A DNA stretch of 26,473 nucleotides from CAUJGQ01 sp038325665 (GCA_038325665.1 JBBQJF010000026.1:1-26473); one strand, 5' to 3'. Positions 15,912 to 24,073 are shown, counted from the first letter of the stretch. Made by a program: numbers and translations. The notes: generated by a model from the letters alone, not told the origin.

Positions 15912-16346
15912 TTACAGCAGCCGCCCTTGCACCGGCCCGGTCACCGGCGCCGGTGGGTCCGGCACTGGTGACGGCACGACCAGCGGCGCCCGCTCTGGGG
16001 CCGGCGCTGGCCTCCCCGGTTCTACCCAATAGCCCAGCGGCAGCACGTACTGCGGCCCCGCACCCCGGTCAATCGTCATCGCGTAGCGGCGGAACGACGC
16101 AACATCGGCAGTATAGACCCGGCCGTCGAATTTGCATGTCACGACGACTGTATCGACACGCGGCAGCACCAGTTGCTCCATTGCCCACGCATCGAATCCG
16201 AAACCCGGCGGCGAACGCAGCATCTGATCCTGCCTGGCGACGATCTTGTGATACTCACGTCCGACGATCCTGCCGATCGCGCGTCCTTGCCGGTCGGTGA
16301 TCGGCACGCCCGAGCTGTTCCGGCCGCGGCCCACCTTTGCATACAT
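15912..16346 (-). CDS. Conserved-looking protein of unknown function
   Basis: I do not recognise this 144-residue protein. It begins with a short basic Gly-rich part (MYAKVGRGRNSSGVP), then GRAIGRIVGREYHKIV, then a region with beta-strand character (VVVTCKFDGRVYTADVASF, near 67-85) and QYVLPLGYW (about 98-106). The last 35 residues are Pro-rich, probably disordered. No signal peptide or membrane segment. ATG at 16346 has GGGAGG about 6 bases upstream, and codon use matches the neighbours, so it is probably real. It is divergent from the amidohydrolase gene across a 470-base gap. It could bind something through a small beta-domain, but no function can be supported. Confidence 0.65.
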   Translation of the reverse strand: MYAKVGRGRNSSGVPITDRQGRAIGRIVGREYHKIVARQDQMLRSPPGFGFDAWAMEQLVLPRVDTVVVTCKFDGRVYTADVASFRRYAMTIDRGAGPQYVLPLGYWVEPGRPAPAPERAPLVVPSPVPDPPAPVTGPVQGRLL

Positions 16347-16818
16347 CGCCGCCTCCCTGTCAAATTGCTAACCGGTCTACACCGCTGACGCTCTCAAGAG
16401 CTTGCCATAGCGATCATAGTCCGTCAACTATCTCGCGCGCCGGCTGCCGTACTCGGTCGAAGGGGCCGGCGCATGCGCCAACGCGCGGTATGAGGCATCC
16501 GACGTGCAACAGCCGCGGGGCGCCATTCACGTCACGCTCACCGCCGGAGCGCTGACCCCCCATCCCGCGAGGTGATGTAGAGTGTGCGGGAGCACGACCC
16601 TCGACTACTGGCGCGGGCTGCCACATCATTCATCCGGCGGGCGTCGCCGCCTCCCGCGCGATGTGTCGCGCGCCGCCCGTGCGGCTGGGCGTCGCTGGCC
16701 GGTGTGGAATTGCTCCCGCGCCCGCGGACCGCCACCCCGCACGCGACCCGCTTTGGCGCCGGTTGGTACGCGCGTTCCAGTCAGACTCGCCTGAGTTGTT
16801 TCGATAAGGTGGTGCGCG
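16347..16818. other. Gene-free stretch between divergent genes
   Basis: In these 472 bases I see no convincing gene: the open frames lack ribosome sites and have Arg/Pro-rich, shadow-like compositions. A perfect 12-base palindrome GGCGCATGCGCC is at 16468-16479, matching the core of the 14588-14619 hairpin. Promoters for both divergent genes should lie here, but no clear hexamer pair was found. Confidence 0.5.
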
Positions 16819-18555
16819 ATGATCACGGCCAGCAGGGTGCTTTACAACGGCGTCGTGCGCACGAGGGACGACCACGGCGCCGGGGCCGAGGCGATCGCGC
16901 TGGCCGGCAACCGTGTGCTGGCGATGGGTAGCTCGGCGGACATGCGGGCGCTGGCCGGTGCGGACGCCGACCACATTAACCTGCGCGGTCGGGCGGTGCT
17001 CCCCGGACTGATCGACTCACACAACCATCTTCTCTCCACGGGTCTCAACCTCGACGCGGTCGATCTGTCCGCCGCGCGAACCGTGGACGATGTGCTGACC
17101 GCCGTGCGCGAGCGCGCCGGGGCAATGCCGGCCGGCGATTGGGTGGTGACCTCCTCGCGCTGGCACGAGACAGGCTTAGCGGAGGGGCGCTTTCCCACTC
17201 GACGCGAGCTTGATGCGGTTGCGCCCGCGCACCCGGTGTTGATCCGGCGCGGCGGCCACAACGTTGTCGCCAACTCGGCGGCATTGCGGCTCGGAGGCGT
17301 GGACGAATCGACTCCGAACCCACCCGGCGGCACCTATGTCCGCCGTGACGGGGCACTCACCGGGCACATCATCGGCGCTCCGGCGTACAGCCGGGTCGTG
17401 TCGCGTGTGCCGGCGCCCGATGAGGCGCGGATGACGGAGGCGATCAAGGCGGCCTCGGACAGGTATGCCGCGGCTGGTCTCACGGGCGTAATCGAGCCGG
17501 GGCTGGCCCCGGACGGCATCGCCGCGTTCCGGCGGGCGCACGCCAAGGGATTGCTCGCGGTGCGCGCGGTGCTGATGGAGCGGGTGACGCCGGGTGTGAC
17601 CGAGGCCGACCGGGAGAGGCTTGACCTAACCCCCCGGCCTCCTTCCCCGCGGGGAAGGGGGGGGACCGAGAGGCTACGAGTATCGGGGGACGATGCCGGG
17701 AATTCGGGTGGCTCGTACGCGCCGGGGAGTGACCGAGGCGAGGCAGCGCCCGGCGGCACCGGGACGTTCGCGGCTGATGGGGACGCGGTGTTGCGCGTGG
17801 GCGGGATCAAGATCGTCGCCGATGGCGGGGTGGAGACAAACTACGTGCGGGAGCCGTACGCGTTCGCCGACGACCCGGCCGCGCCGCGGGGGAAGCCCCA
17901 GGTTAGCCTTGAGAATCTGACGGCGGTGTGCCGTTGGGCGGCGCGGTCGGGCCGCCAGCTCGGAATTCATTGCGTCGGTGATGCGGCCGTCGATCTGGTG
18001 CTCGATGCCTTCGAGACGGTCAACGCGGAGTTGTCAATCGCGCCGCTGCGCTGGACGTTGATCCACATGACACTCGCGCATCCCGAACAGTTCGCGCGGG
18101 CGCGGCGGCTGGGGCTGGCGCTGACGGTGCAGCAGCCACTGATCTATGCCCTCGGCGCGGGTTGGGTGAAATACTGGGGACCGGAGCGCGCCGGTCGCGC
18201 GTCGCCGATGCGCGCCTATGCGGCGAGCGGCCTGCCGGTCGGGGGCGGCTCCGATTCGCCGGTCACACCGTACGAGCCGCTGCTCGGCATTTGGTCGTCA
18301 GTGACACGGGCGACCGAGTTCGCGGGTGTGCTTGGCCCCGAGTGGGGCTGCACCGTCGAACAGGCGCTGTGGATGTATACGCGCGGCAGCGCTTACTGTT
18401 CGTTCGATGAGGGCCGCCGCGGGCAGCTCGCCCCCGGCTTCCTCGCCGATCTCACCGTGCTGGCCGCCGACCCGCTGGCCGTGGCGGTGGACGAGCTCCC
18501 CGCCCTCCCGGTCGAGATGACCGTAATGGACGGGCGCACGGTCTACGAGCGATGA
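16819..18555 (+). CDS. YtcJ-like metal-dependent amidohydrolase with an in-frame insertion
   Basis: This 578-residue protein belongs to the amidohydrolase superfamily, YtcJ/DUF-type group. It has the N-terminal beta-sandwich and HxH motif DSHNHLL (His68, His70), Lys331 in GIKIVADGG, HCVGD (His384), His416 in TLIHMTLAHP and Asp479 in GGGSDSPVTPYEP, and ends with LAPGFLADLTVLAADP and a DGRTVYE tail. Family members hydrolyse amides or act on imidazolones; substrate unknown. Between about 268 and 318 it has an extra Gly/Pro/Arg-rich segment (LTPRPPSPRGRGG...) that corresponds to a known intergenic hairpin repeat, not to the enzyme fold. ATG at 16819 follows AAGGTGG. First gene of a plus-strand run ending in an amidase. 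Confidence 0.88.
   Translation: MITASRVLYNGVVRTRDDHGAGAEAIALAGNRVLAMGSSADMRALAGADADHINLRGRAVLPGLIDSHNHLLSTGLNLDAVDLSAARTVDDVLTAVRERAGAMPAGDWVVTSSRWHETGLAEGRFPTRRELDAVAPAHPVLIRRGGHNVVANSAALRLGGVDESTPNPPGGTYVRRDGALTGHIIGAPAYSRVVSRVPAPDEARMTEAIKAASDRYAAAGLTGVIEPGLAPDGIAAFRRAHAKGLLAVRAVLMERVTPGVTEADRERLDLTPRPPSPRGRGGTERLRVSGDDAGNSGGSYAPGSDRGEAAPGGTGTFAADGDAVLRVGGIKIVADGGVETNYVREPYAFADDPAAPRGKPQVSLENLTAVCRWAARSGRQLGIHCVGDAAVDLVLDAFETVNAELSIAPLRWTLIHMTLAHPEQFARARRLGLALTVQQPLIYALGAGWVKYWGPERAGRASPMRAYAASGLPVGGGSDSPVTPYEPLLGIWSSVTRATEFAGVLGPEWGCTVEQALWMYTRGSAYCSFDEGRRGQLAPGFLADLTVLAADPLAVAVDELPALPVEMTVMDGRTVYER
17625..17700. repeat. Hairpin repeat (CCCCGGCC...GGGGAAGGGG) inside the amidohydrolase gene
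   Basis: The core CCTTCCCCGCGGGGAAGG at 17641-17658 is a perfect 18-base palindrome, flanked by a C-run (17629-17634) and a G-run. The same repeat type (proteins reading LTPRPPSPRGRGG, or PPLPRGEGGRGVR on the other strand) is widespread between genes in many bacteria. Here it lies within a coding frame and keeps it open. The outer limits are approximate. Confidence 0.75.
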
Positions 18556-18645
18556 TCGCCCCGTCGGGGCGTCGGGAACGCCGAGGGCACGCGGGGCGGA
18601 GGGGCGCGGCCGCCTGATTTCATATCCTCGATCGGGAGGTGCAGG

Positions 18646-19185
18646 ATGCCAAGGATGAAGCCCGAGATGATGGAGGAGTTCTTGGCGCGGCCGGTGATCG
18701 CCGTGGTGGCGACCATCCGGCGCGAAGGCCGGCCGTATCAGGCGCCGGTGTGGTTCGTCTGGCATCCTGCCGACGGTGAGCCGGTCGCCGAGCGGGTCGG
18801 CCCCGCGTACCGCGACGGCCTGTTCTGGCTGACCGGCACCTACAGCCGCGTGTGGTGCAAGCACATACTCCACGATCCGCGTGTGGCGCTATGTATCGAG
18901 GTCACTGAGCCGTCGCCCGGCTTCGTCGCGGTCGATTGCCTGGCTGAAGCGGTAGAGCACGACATCTGGCCGGTGTCGATTGAGCTTGCCCGCAAGTACG
19001 TCGGCGGCCGGCCGGGCGCCACCGACGCGGACGTCGAACGGTTCGTGGCGAACATGCGCACCGAGCCGCGCCTGCTGTTCCGGCTGACCCCGACATTCTG
19101 GCGCGCCATCGACATGTCCGTGTACCGGGGCAAGCGCGCCGATGTCGAGCATCAGCGGGCCGTGCGCGCCGCCGGCGGACAGTGA
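18646..19185 (+). CDS. PNPOx-like FMN/F420-binding split-barrel protein
   Basis: This 179-residue protein fits the pyridoxamine 5'-phosphate oxidase-like split-barrel superfamily: an initial helix MKPEMMEEFLARP, then strands AVVATIRREGRPYQAPVWFVW, DGLFWLTGTYSRVWCKHILHDPRVALCIE, and FVAVDCLAEAVE, the usual order. These proteins bind FMN or F420 and reduce or sense small molecules. The cofactor and reaction are not decided by the sequence; an LLM-class oxidoreductase elsewhere in the window makes F420 plausible. ATG at 18646 has GGGAGG about 7 bases upstream. It lies 90 bases after the amidohydrolase and 60 bases before the AtzG-like gene, in the same direction. Confidence 0.85.
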   Translation: MPRMKPEMMEEFLARPVIAVVATIRREGRPYQAPVWFVWHPADGEPVAERVGPAYRDGLFWLTGTYSRVWCKHILHDPRVALCIEVTEPSPGFVAVDCLAEAVEHDIWPVSIELARKYVGGRPGATDADVERFVANMRTEPRLLFRLTPTFWRAIDMSVYRGKRADVEHQRAVRAAGGQ

Positions 19186-19245
19186 CGCGGTCATCACTGC
19201 CGCGGCGGGGTCCCTCGGAGGCGCGGGTTTGGAGCGAGGTGGCTT

Positions 19246-19464
19246 ATGGCGGATGAGCAGGCGCGCGATGACGACGTGATCGTCGAGGCGCTGACGGCGG
19301 TGGTCCAGGCCCGATATGGCGGGCGGCTCGACGCGGGGCAGGCCGGGCGCGTGCCCGAGATCGTGCGCGGTCTACGCGAGGCAGTGGCATCCCTCATGGC
19401 TTACCCGCTCGTCAACGCCGATGAGCCAGACCCGGTGTTCGGCGCGTACCGTGGGGAGGATTGA
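19246..19464 (+). CDS. AtzG/DUF4089-like small amidase partner
   Basis: This 72-residue acidic protein has an N-terminal helical part with VQARYGGRLDAGQAGRVPEI and ends with SLMAYPLVNADEPDPVF. That ending resembles AtzG (DUF4089), the small partner of the AtzE amidohydrolase in cyanuric acid degradation, and through it GatC of the transamidosome. Supporting this, the amidase gene follows after three bases. It would wrap around and stabilise the amidase. GAGG lies about 6 bases before the ATG. Short sequence and moderate similarity by eye keep this below certain. Confidence 0.75.
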   Translation: MADEQARDDDVIVEALTAVVQARYGGRLDAGQAGRVPEIVRGLREAVASLMAYPLVNADEPDPVFGAYRGED

Positions 19465-19467
19465 GCC

Positions 19468-20877
19468 ATGTCCGTGGACGACCGCACCCTCGCCTCCGCC
19501 TCGCTGCGCGAATTGGGACGCATGATCCGCGCGGCAGAGGTCACCCCCACCGCGCTGGCCGAGCACGCGCTGGCGCGACTCGACGGTGACGGCCGCCGTC
19601 TCAACGCCGTGGTCACGCTCACCCGCGACCGGGCGCTACGCGAGGCGCGACGGGCCGGGGAGGAACTGGCGGCCGGTCACGACCGGGGACCGCTGCACGG
19701 TATTCCCTATGGCGCGAAAGATCTGCTCGCCACCGCCGGCATTCGGACCACCTGGGGCGCGGTGCCTTATGGCGAGCAGGTGTTTGACGCCGATGCCACA
19801 GTGGTGCAGCGGCTGGAGACGGCCGGCGCCGTGCTGGTGGCAAAGCTGGCGATGGTCGAACTTGCCGGCGGTATGGGCTACGACCATCCCGACGCCTCGA
19901 TCACCGGCCCCGGACTCAGCCCGTGGAACCCCGCGGCCTGGAGTGGCGGCTCCTCCAGTGGTTCCGGCTCGGCGGTGGGCGCGCGGGCCGTGCCGTTCGC
20001 GATTGGCTCGGAGACGCACGGCTCGATCACGACCCCGGCCGCGTTCTGCGGCGTCTCCGGGCTGCGTCCCACTTATGGTCGGGTCAGCCGCCACGGCGCG
20101 ATGGCGCTGGTTTGGACGATGGATAAGCTCGGCCCGATGTGCCGTACGGCGGATGACTGCGGCTTGGTGCTCGACGCGATCGCCGGCCCGGACCCGTTCG
20201 ACCCAACTGCCGTGAACCGTGCCTACCGCTACGACCCCGAACGGTCCCGCGGCGAGGGGTTCCGCTTAGGTGTGCTTGCCGGTGGGCTTGAAGGCGCCCA
20301 GCCCGAGGTGGCGGGCAACTTCGAACGGTCCTTGGACGTATTGCGCGACGTGGCGACGCTCGAAGATGCGGCCCTGCCGGACCTGCCGCATCAGGCAGTG
20401 GCTCGCATCATCATCGCCGCCGAGGCGTCGGCCGCGTTCGACGACCTAATCGGCGAGGGCCGGATCGCGGAGTTGACCCGCGAGACTGATCGATTTAACC
20501 CGTATGTCTACGACACGATCTCGGCGCGCGAGTATATCCGCGCCCTCCGCATCCGCCGTCACATCGCCCGCGCGATGGATGTGCTGTGCGCCCGCTTCGA
20601 TGCGCTTGTTTCGCCCACGCTGAGCAGCGTCGCGCCGCCGGCCGACGAGTCGTTTGCGCGTGGTCCTTGGCGGCGGGGGGCGCCGATCGGTGCGGCGGCG
20701 AACGTGGCGGGACTGCCGGCGATCAGCGTGCCGAACGGCTTCGGCGAGCGCGGGCTGCCCACGGCGATCCAGTTCACCGGCCGTGCCTTCGAGGAGAACC
20801 GCGTCCTCGCCGTCGCCCACGCCTTCCAGCAGCGCACCGACTGGCACCTGCGCCTGCCGCCGAACATCGCGGGCTGA
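19468..20877 (+). CDS. Amidase signature family enzyme
   Basis: This 469-residue protein has the amidase-signature Ser-cisSer-Lys triad: Lys84 in GIPYGAKDLLAT, cis-Ser within GGSSSGSGSAVG (162-164) and the nucleophile Ser186 in GSETHGSITTPAAFCG. The usual GSDTGGSI is changed at two places (Glu for Asp, His for Gly), as in some family branches. It cleaves a C-N bond in an amide, in the cytoplasm. With the AtzG-like gene three bases upstream, it probably works as an AtzE-like amidase complex, perhaps on a ureido or carboxamide compound made by the amidohydrolase. It is not the GatA of tRNA amidation by context, since no GatB gene is present. Substrate unknown. Confidence 0.92.
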   Translation: MSVDDRTLASASLRELGRMIRAAEVTPTALAEHALARLDGDGRRLNAVVTLTRDRALREARRAGEELAAGHDRGPLHGIPYGAKDLLATAGIRTTWGAVPYGEQVFDADATVVQRLETAGAVLVAKLAMVELAGGMGYDHPDASITGPGLSPWNPAAWSGGSSSGSGSAVGARAVPFAIGSETHGSITTPAAFCGVSGLRPTYGRVSRHGAMALVWTMDKLGPMCRTADDCGLVLDAIAGPDPFDPTAVNRAYRYDPERSRGEGFRLGVLAGGLEGAQPEVAGNFERSLDVLRDVATLEDAALPDLPHQAVARIIIAAEASAAFDDLIGEGRIAELTRETDRFNPYVYDTISAREYIRALRIRRHIARAMDVLCARFDALVSPTLSSVAPPADESFARGPWRRGAPIGAAANVAGLPAISVPNGFGERGLPTAIQFTGRAFEENRVLAVAHAFQQRTDWHLRLPPNIAG

Positions 20878-21043
20878 GGCGAGACGGCGGGGCAGCGTGT
20901 AAGTCAATCTCGACGCGTTGCAGCGCGGCGTCTGGCTCCTTTACTCATTCAGCCTGGCTTGCGACACGACGCGGGTGGACTGATATGACATAGCGCGCGC
21001 CGCGCCCTATCCTCTGGCTGAAGATGACGGGGAGGGGCAGCGC

Positions 21044-21835
21044 ATGGCCTACGAGCAGATCGTCTACGCGCGCACCGGCCGGGTGGCCGTGATCACACTC
21101 AACCGGCCGGATGCGCTCAACGCGACCACCGGCGTGATGAACGGTGAACTTAACGACGCCTTCCGCACCGCCGGCGCCGATGTGGGTGTCGGTTGCCTGG
21201 TGATCACCGGCGCGGGGCGAGCGTTTTGCGCCGGGGCGGACGTGAAGGCGTTTCAGTCGGGATTGCAGGGCGGTGAGGGCTATCGTGGCGACCATGGCCC
21301 CGGTGGCCGCCTCGATACGCTGTGGAATGTGCCCAAGCCGGTCATAGCCGCGATCAACGGCGTGGCCGTCGGGGTGGGCGCGACCATGCCGCTGGCGTGC
21401 GACATTCGCGTCGCCTCGGAGCGGGGCCGGATTGGCTACACCTTCCGCCGGCTGGCGATGGCGCCCGAGTTCGGCAGCACCTTTTTGCTGGCGCGCGTCG
21501 TGGGCTACGCGCGCGCGATGGAACTGTGCCTCTCGGGACGAATCGTCGACGCCGGCGAGGCGTTGCGGCTCGGACTGGTCACGGCCGTGTTCCCGCACGA
21601 CACGTTTTTGGACGAGGTGATGGCGCTGGCCGCTGACATTGCCAGCGGTCCAACGGCCGCGCTCGCGATGACCAAAGAGGGTCTCCACCGCGGGTTGACC
21701 GCCACCCTCGCCGAGTCCGAGGCGTGGGAGTATACCCACGCCAATCCCATTCTGCGCGCTGGCCCGGAGTACCGCGAGGGTGTCGCCGCGTTCGCCGAGA
21801 AGCGGGAGCCGCGGTTTCATGGCGACAGCGCCTGA
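21044..21835 (+). CDS. Enoyl-CoA hydratase/isomerase (crotonase) family protein
   Basis: This 263-residue protein has the crotonase fold with oxyanion-hole segments FCAGADVKAF (61-70) and AAINGVAVGVG (102-112). In the third motif it reads MAPEFGSTFLLARVVGYARAMEL: Glu142 is in the place used by delta3,delta2-enoyl-CoA isomerases, and Glu160 matches the second catalytic Glu of hydratases, while the first hydratase Glu region reads FRR. This leans towards an isomerase or a lyase on a CoA thioester, not a standard hydratase. ATG at 21044 has GGGGAGGGG just upstream. About 165 bases after the amidase gene; may or may not share its transcript. Confidence 0.9.
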   Translation: MAYEQIVYARTGRVAVITLNRPDALNATTGVMNGELNDAFRTAGADVGVGCLVITGAGRAFCAGADVKAFQSGLQGGEGYRGDHGPGGRLDTLWNVPKPVIAAINGVAVGVGATMPLACDIRVASERGRIGYTFRRLAMAPEFGSTFLLARVVGYARAMELCLSGRIVDAGEALRLGLVTAVFPHDTFLDEVMALAADIASGPTAALAMTKEGLHRGLTATLAESEAWEYTHANPILRAGPEYREGVAAFAEKREPRFHGDSA

Positions 21836-21979
21836 GCACATGATCGGCTCGTGAGCGGCGCGCCAATCCGACGTCGAGTCCGCGAGGGCCGGTCGAGGGC
21901 CGCGACGGCGTATTCGGCTCCGCGCGGTCTCCAGTACCTAGAGGTCGCCTGATCATGCGCCAGGGAGGGGGGGACGAGA

Positions 21980-22864
21980 GTGACGGCGTGGAGCGCGCGC
22001 ACGGGCCGGTTCTTCGTTTGTCTCCCGCGACCGCTGGTGGCCGGTCTGTCGCTGCTGCTGGTTCTGTTCACTCGTCCTGGCGTCGCACACGGCCACCCGT
22101 CGCCGGTGGTACACGACGCGCGGCCTCTGACACTGGCCCAATCCGCCTGCCATTCACCGGTTGATGCGTGGGCGCATGTCGGTGAGCAGGGGTGCGTCGA
22201 GGGCGTCGTCACCGGCGCGACCTGGGCGCGGCGCAGCACGGGCCAACCGACCTTCCTCGACTTCGGTCCCACCTTCGTGGTCGTGATCTGGATCGACGAG
22301 CGACCACTGTTTGACCCACCACCGGAGACCTGGCGTGGGCAGCGGATGCGTGTGAGTGGTCTGATCACGTCATATCGTGAGAAGGCGCAGATCATCGTGC
22401 GCGAGCCGGCCCAACTCCGGCCCGCGGGCAGTGTGGCGCCGTCACCCCCTCCCGTGTCGCGCGTGGCAACAGCGACTCAGCCGGCCGTTCGTACCCAGGC
22501 GCCGCCCACCGCCGCGCCCGTGGTGAGCACACCGGTCGCCCCGGTTTACATCGCGTCGCCGTCTCCCACACCATCGCCATTACCGACACCGGTGCCGGCA
22601 GTCGAGCCGTCGCCGTCACCTCCTCCGTCACCGACACCCATGACGGCGAACGCGGCGGTGCGGCGGCTGACATCGGTCGATGAGGCGGCGCTGCCGGCCC
22701 CGACACCGGCTGTCGCGGAGAGCGCGGGAAACCGCGCGGCCATGGCGGGTGAGAGGAAGCCGGACCGGCCGCTACTGATCGCCGCGATTGCCCTGATCGC
22801 TCTCGGCGCCGCGGGCGCGGGGTGGTATGGCTGGAAGGCCGCGAGAGGGAGGGAAAGTCCATGA
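21980..22864 (+). CDS. Exported OB-fold-like protein with Pro-rich linker and C-terminal anchor
   Basis: This 294-residue protein starts at a GTG with a strong G-rich ribosome site. It has an N-terminal export signal (hydrophobic 19-32, possible cleavage after AHG near 38). A domain at about 55-145 has two cysteines (57 and 72) and the strand pattern CVEGVVTGATWARRSTGQPTF, FVVVIWIDERP, GQRMRVSGLITSYREKAQIIV, which resembles OB-fold nucleic-acid-binding or nuclease-associated domains. A Pro/Ser/Thr-rich linker (150-235) and a C-terminal membrane helix (264-285) with a short basic tail follow. It is probably displayed on the outside of the cell. Binding target is unknown. Its stop overlaps the next start by ATGA, so the two are probably translated together. 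Confidence 0.72.
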   Translation: MTAWSARTGRFFVCLPRPLVAGLSLLLVLFTRPGVAHGHPSPVVHDARPLTLAQSACHSPVDAWAHVGEQGCVEGVVTGATWARRSTGQPTFLDFGPTFVVVIWIDERPLFDPPPETWRGQRMRVSGLITSYREKAQIIVREPAQLRPAGSVAPSPPPVSRVATATQPAVRTQAPPTAAPVVSTPVAPVYIASPSPTPSPLPTPVPAVEPSPSPPPSPTPMTANAAVRRLTSVDEAALPAPTPAVAESAGNRAAMAGERKPDRPLLIAAIALIALGAAGAGWYGWKAARGRESP

Positions 22865-23085
22865 GCCATGGAGTTGATGAGGCGCGGAGGCGCATCCTCG
22901 ATGCGATGAAGTCCGGCGATTGGGAAGTGGTCGAGGCCCAGATCACTGCCTACGGCGCCGCGATCCGGGCGGAGGAGCGGAGCCGCGCCATCGGCGAAGC
23001 GCTCGACGCCTTACGCGAGTGTGGTGATGACGATGGAGCGGCGCCGGTGCGCGATTGTCTCGCCGCCGTCGAGCGGCTGCGCTGA
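22861..23085 (+). CDS. Small protein coupled to the OB-fold-like gene
   Basis: This 74-residue, mostly helical, charged protein (MSHGVDEARRRILDAM ... CLAAVERLR) is not recognised. The ATG at 22861 overlaps the previous stop (ATGA) and a GGGAGGG ribosome site lies inside the end of the previous gene. It lacks a signal peptide, so it stays in the cytoplasm, where it could touch the basic tail of the exported partner. That partnership is an inference from overlap only. Confidence 0.65.
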   Translation: MSHGVDEARRRILDAMKSGDWEVVEAQITAYGAAIRAEERSRAIGEALDALRECGDDDGAAPVRDCLAAVERLR

Positions 23086-23288
23086 GCGGCGGTAGATGCC
23101 CGCACGCGTGAGCGAGCATGCGCGTGTGATGCCTGTCCCGACCCGAGCGAGATGCGCTCATCGCAATACAGTTGCGATGCATCGGGCGTGGTACGTGGTT
23201 GACCCGCCGCCGTTCCGACGGGATACTCGATTGGGTCTAATCGCCATACATGGAGCGATCGGGCCAAATATCTGTGGAGGATGTACTC

Positions 23289-23690
23289 GTGCGACGACGA
23301 CTTCTCGCATTTCTGTCGGTTCCGGCGCTCGCGGCCGGGGCAGCGCTGGCGTTGTTCGGCGGAGGCGCCGCGCCGGCGACCGCGCAGCAACCGACCCCGG
23401 CTCCATCAACCCAACAGACGGAAGCGGTGGAACTGTTCCGCGCCTGCAACAATGTGTCACTGACGTGGGTGAGCGGCACTCAGACCAGTGTGGTGGCATC
23501 ATCGATCACGCCGGCAACGGCGCTGATCGCTATTTGGCGGTTCAACAACGTCGCCCAAACATTCACGGGTTACTCGGCCGAGTTTCCGGATGCCAGCGAC
23601 CTGCGGACCGTTAACATTATCGATGCCGTCTTCGTGTGTATGAATGCTCCCGGTACGCTCAACCGGCCCGCGCTCAGCCCGGGTGGCTAA
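23289..23690 (+). CDS. Small exported protein of unknown function
   Basis: The chosen start is GTG at 23289 with GGAGG 8 bases upstream, giving 133 residues that begin with a classic signal peptide (MRRRLLAFLSVPALAAGAALAL, twin-Arg not typical, cleavage near ATA-QQ). After a Pro/Thr-rich spacer comes a roughly 80-residue domain with CNNVSLTWVSGTQ, WRFNNVAQTFTGYSAEFPD and AVFVCMNAPGTL. The two cysteines, at the start and end of this domain, could form a disulfide. The domain has a look I associate with exported Chloroflexi proteins, but I cannot name a family. An upstream start (23250) would bury the signal peptide and is rejected. Probably exported and free or cell-wall associated. Confidence 0.7.
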   Translation: MRRRLLAFLSVPALAAGAALALFGGGAAPATAQQPTPAPSTQQTEAVELFRACNNVSLTWVSGTQTSVVASSITPATALIAIWRFNNVAQTFTGYSAEFPDASDLRTVNIIDAVFVCMNAPGTLNRPALSPGG

Positions 23691-23801
23691 TCCGCGCGGA
23701 GCGCTCGCCACACGATCGGGCCTCTCTGATGGTCCGACCGGCGCGAGCGCGGCAATGCTCACACGCTGAACCCCAACCTAAGCAGATCGTGCTCCGCGGG
23801 G

Positions 23802-23866
23802 CGCACGCGACAAAGTGGCGGACTCGACGGCAGAAATGCCCTGGGGTTCGCCACTTTCGTGCGTCC
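23802..23866. repeat. Imperfect inverted repeat with CGCACGAAAGTGGCG arms
   Basis: Left arm 23802-23822 (CGCACGCGACAAAGTGGCGGA) and right arm 23847-23866 (TTCGCCACTTTCGTGCGTCC) are reverse complements apart from a few changes, around a 24-base spacer. It could be a terminator for the upstream gene or a dispersed element; the arms are not flanked by a visible target duplication. Confidence 0.55.
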
Positions 23867-23998
23867 CGGCACTTGGTTCGGCGAGTCCGCGCGAGCATCG
23901 AGCGCGGAACCGCGAATTGGCTCGGGCAGTCCGTTCACTTGTACAAGGTGAGGTGATCCAAGTGGTTCCGTGCAGGCGCATTTCGTGGGACCGCGCAC

Positions 23999-24073
23999 GG
24001 GCGCCCCACGGGGTCGCCTCGCCGGTGGGCGCGTGGTGGTCCTCGGCAGGGGCGACCGAGTGGGTCGCCCACG
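23999..24073. repeat. Second copy of the GGGCGACC/GGTCGCCC repeat
   Basis: The stretch includes GGGCGCCCCACGGGGTCGCC at 23999-24018 and GGGGCGACCGAGTGGGTCGCCC at 24050-24071. The same core occurs as an inverted pair at 6564-6629, so a repeat family is present. It lies in a 600-base non-coding stretch. Function unknown. Confidence 0.65.

Noticed and set aside
16582..16931. Plus-strand frames just before the amidohydrolase start
   Set aside because: Arg-rich, no ribosome site, and overlap the clear start of the amidohydrolase in another frame.
19468..20877. Reading the amidase as GatA of the tRNA amidotransferase
   Set aside because: No GatB gene is near, and the small upstream partner is AtzG-like, ending DEPDPVF, which fits an AtzE-type pair better.
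20945..21841. Minus-strand open frame opposite the crotonase gene
   Set aside because: Antisense shadow of a gene with intact crotonase motifs.
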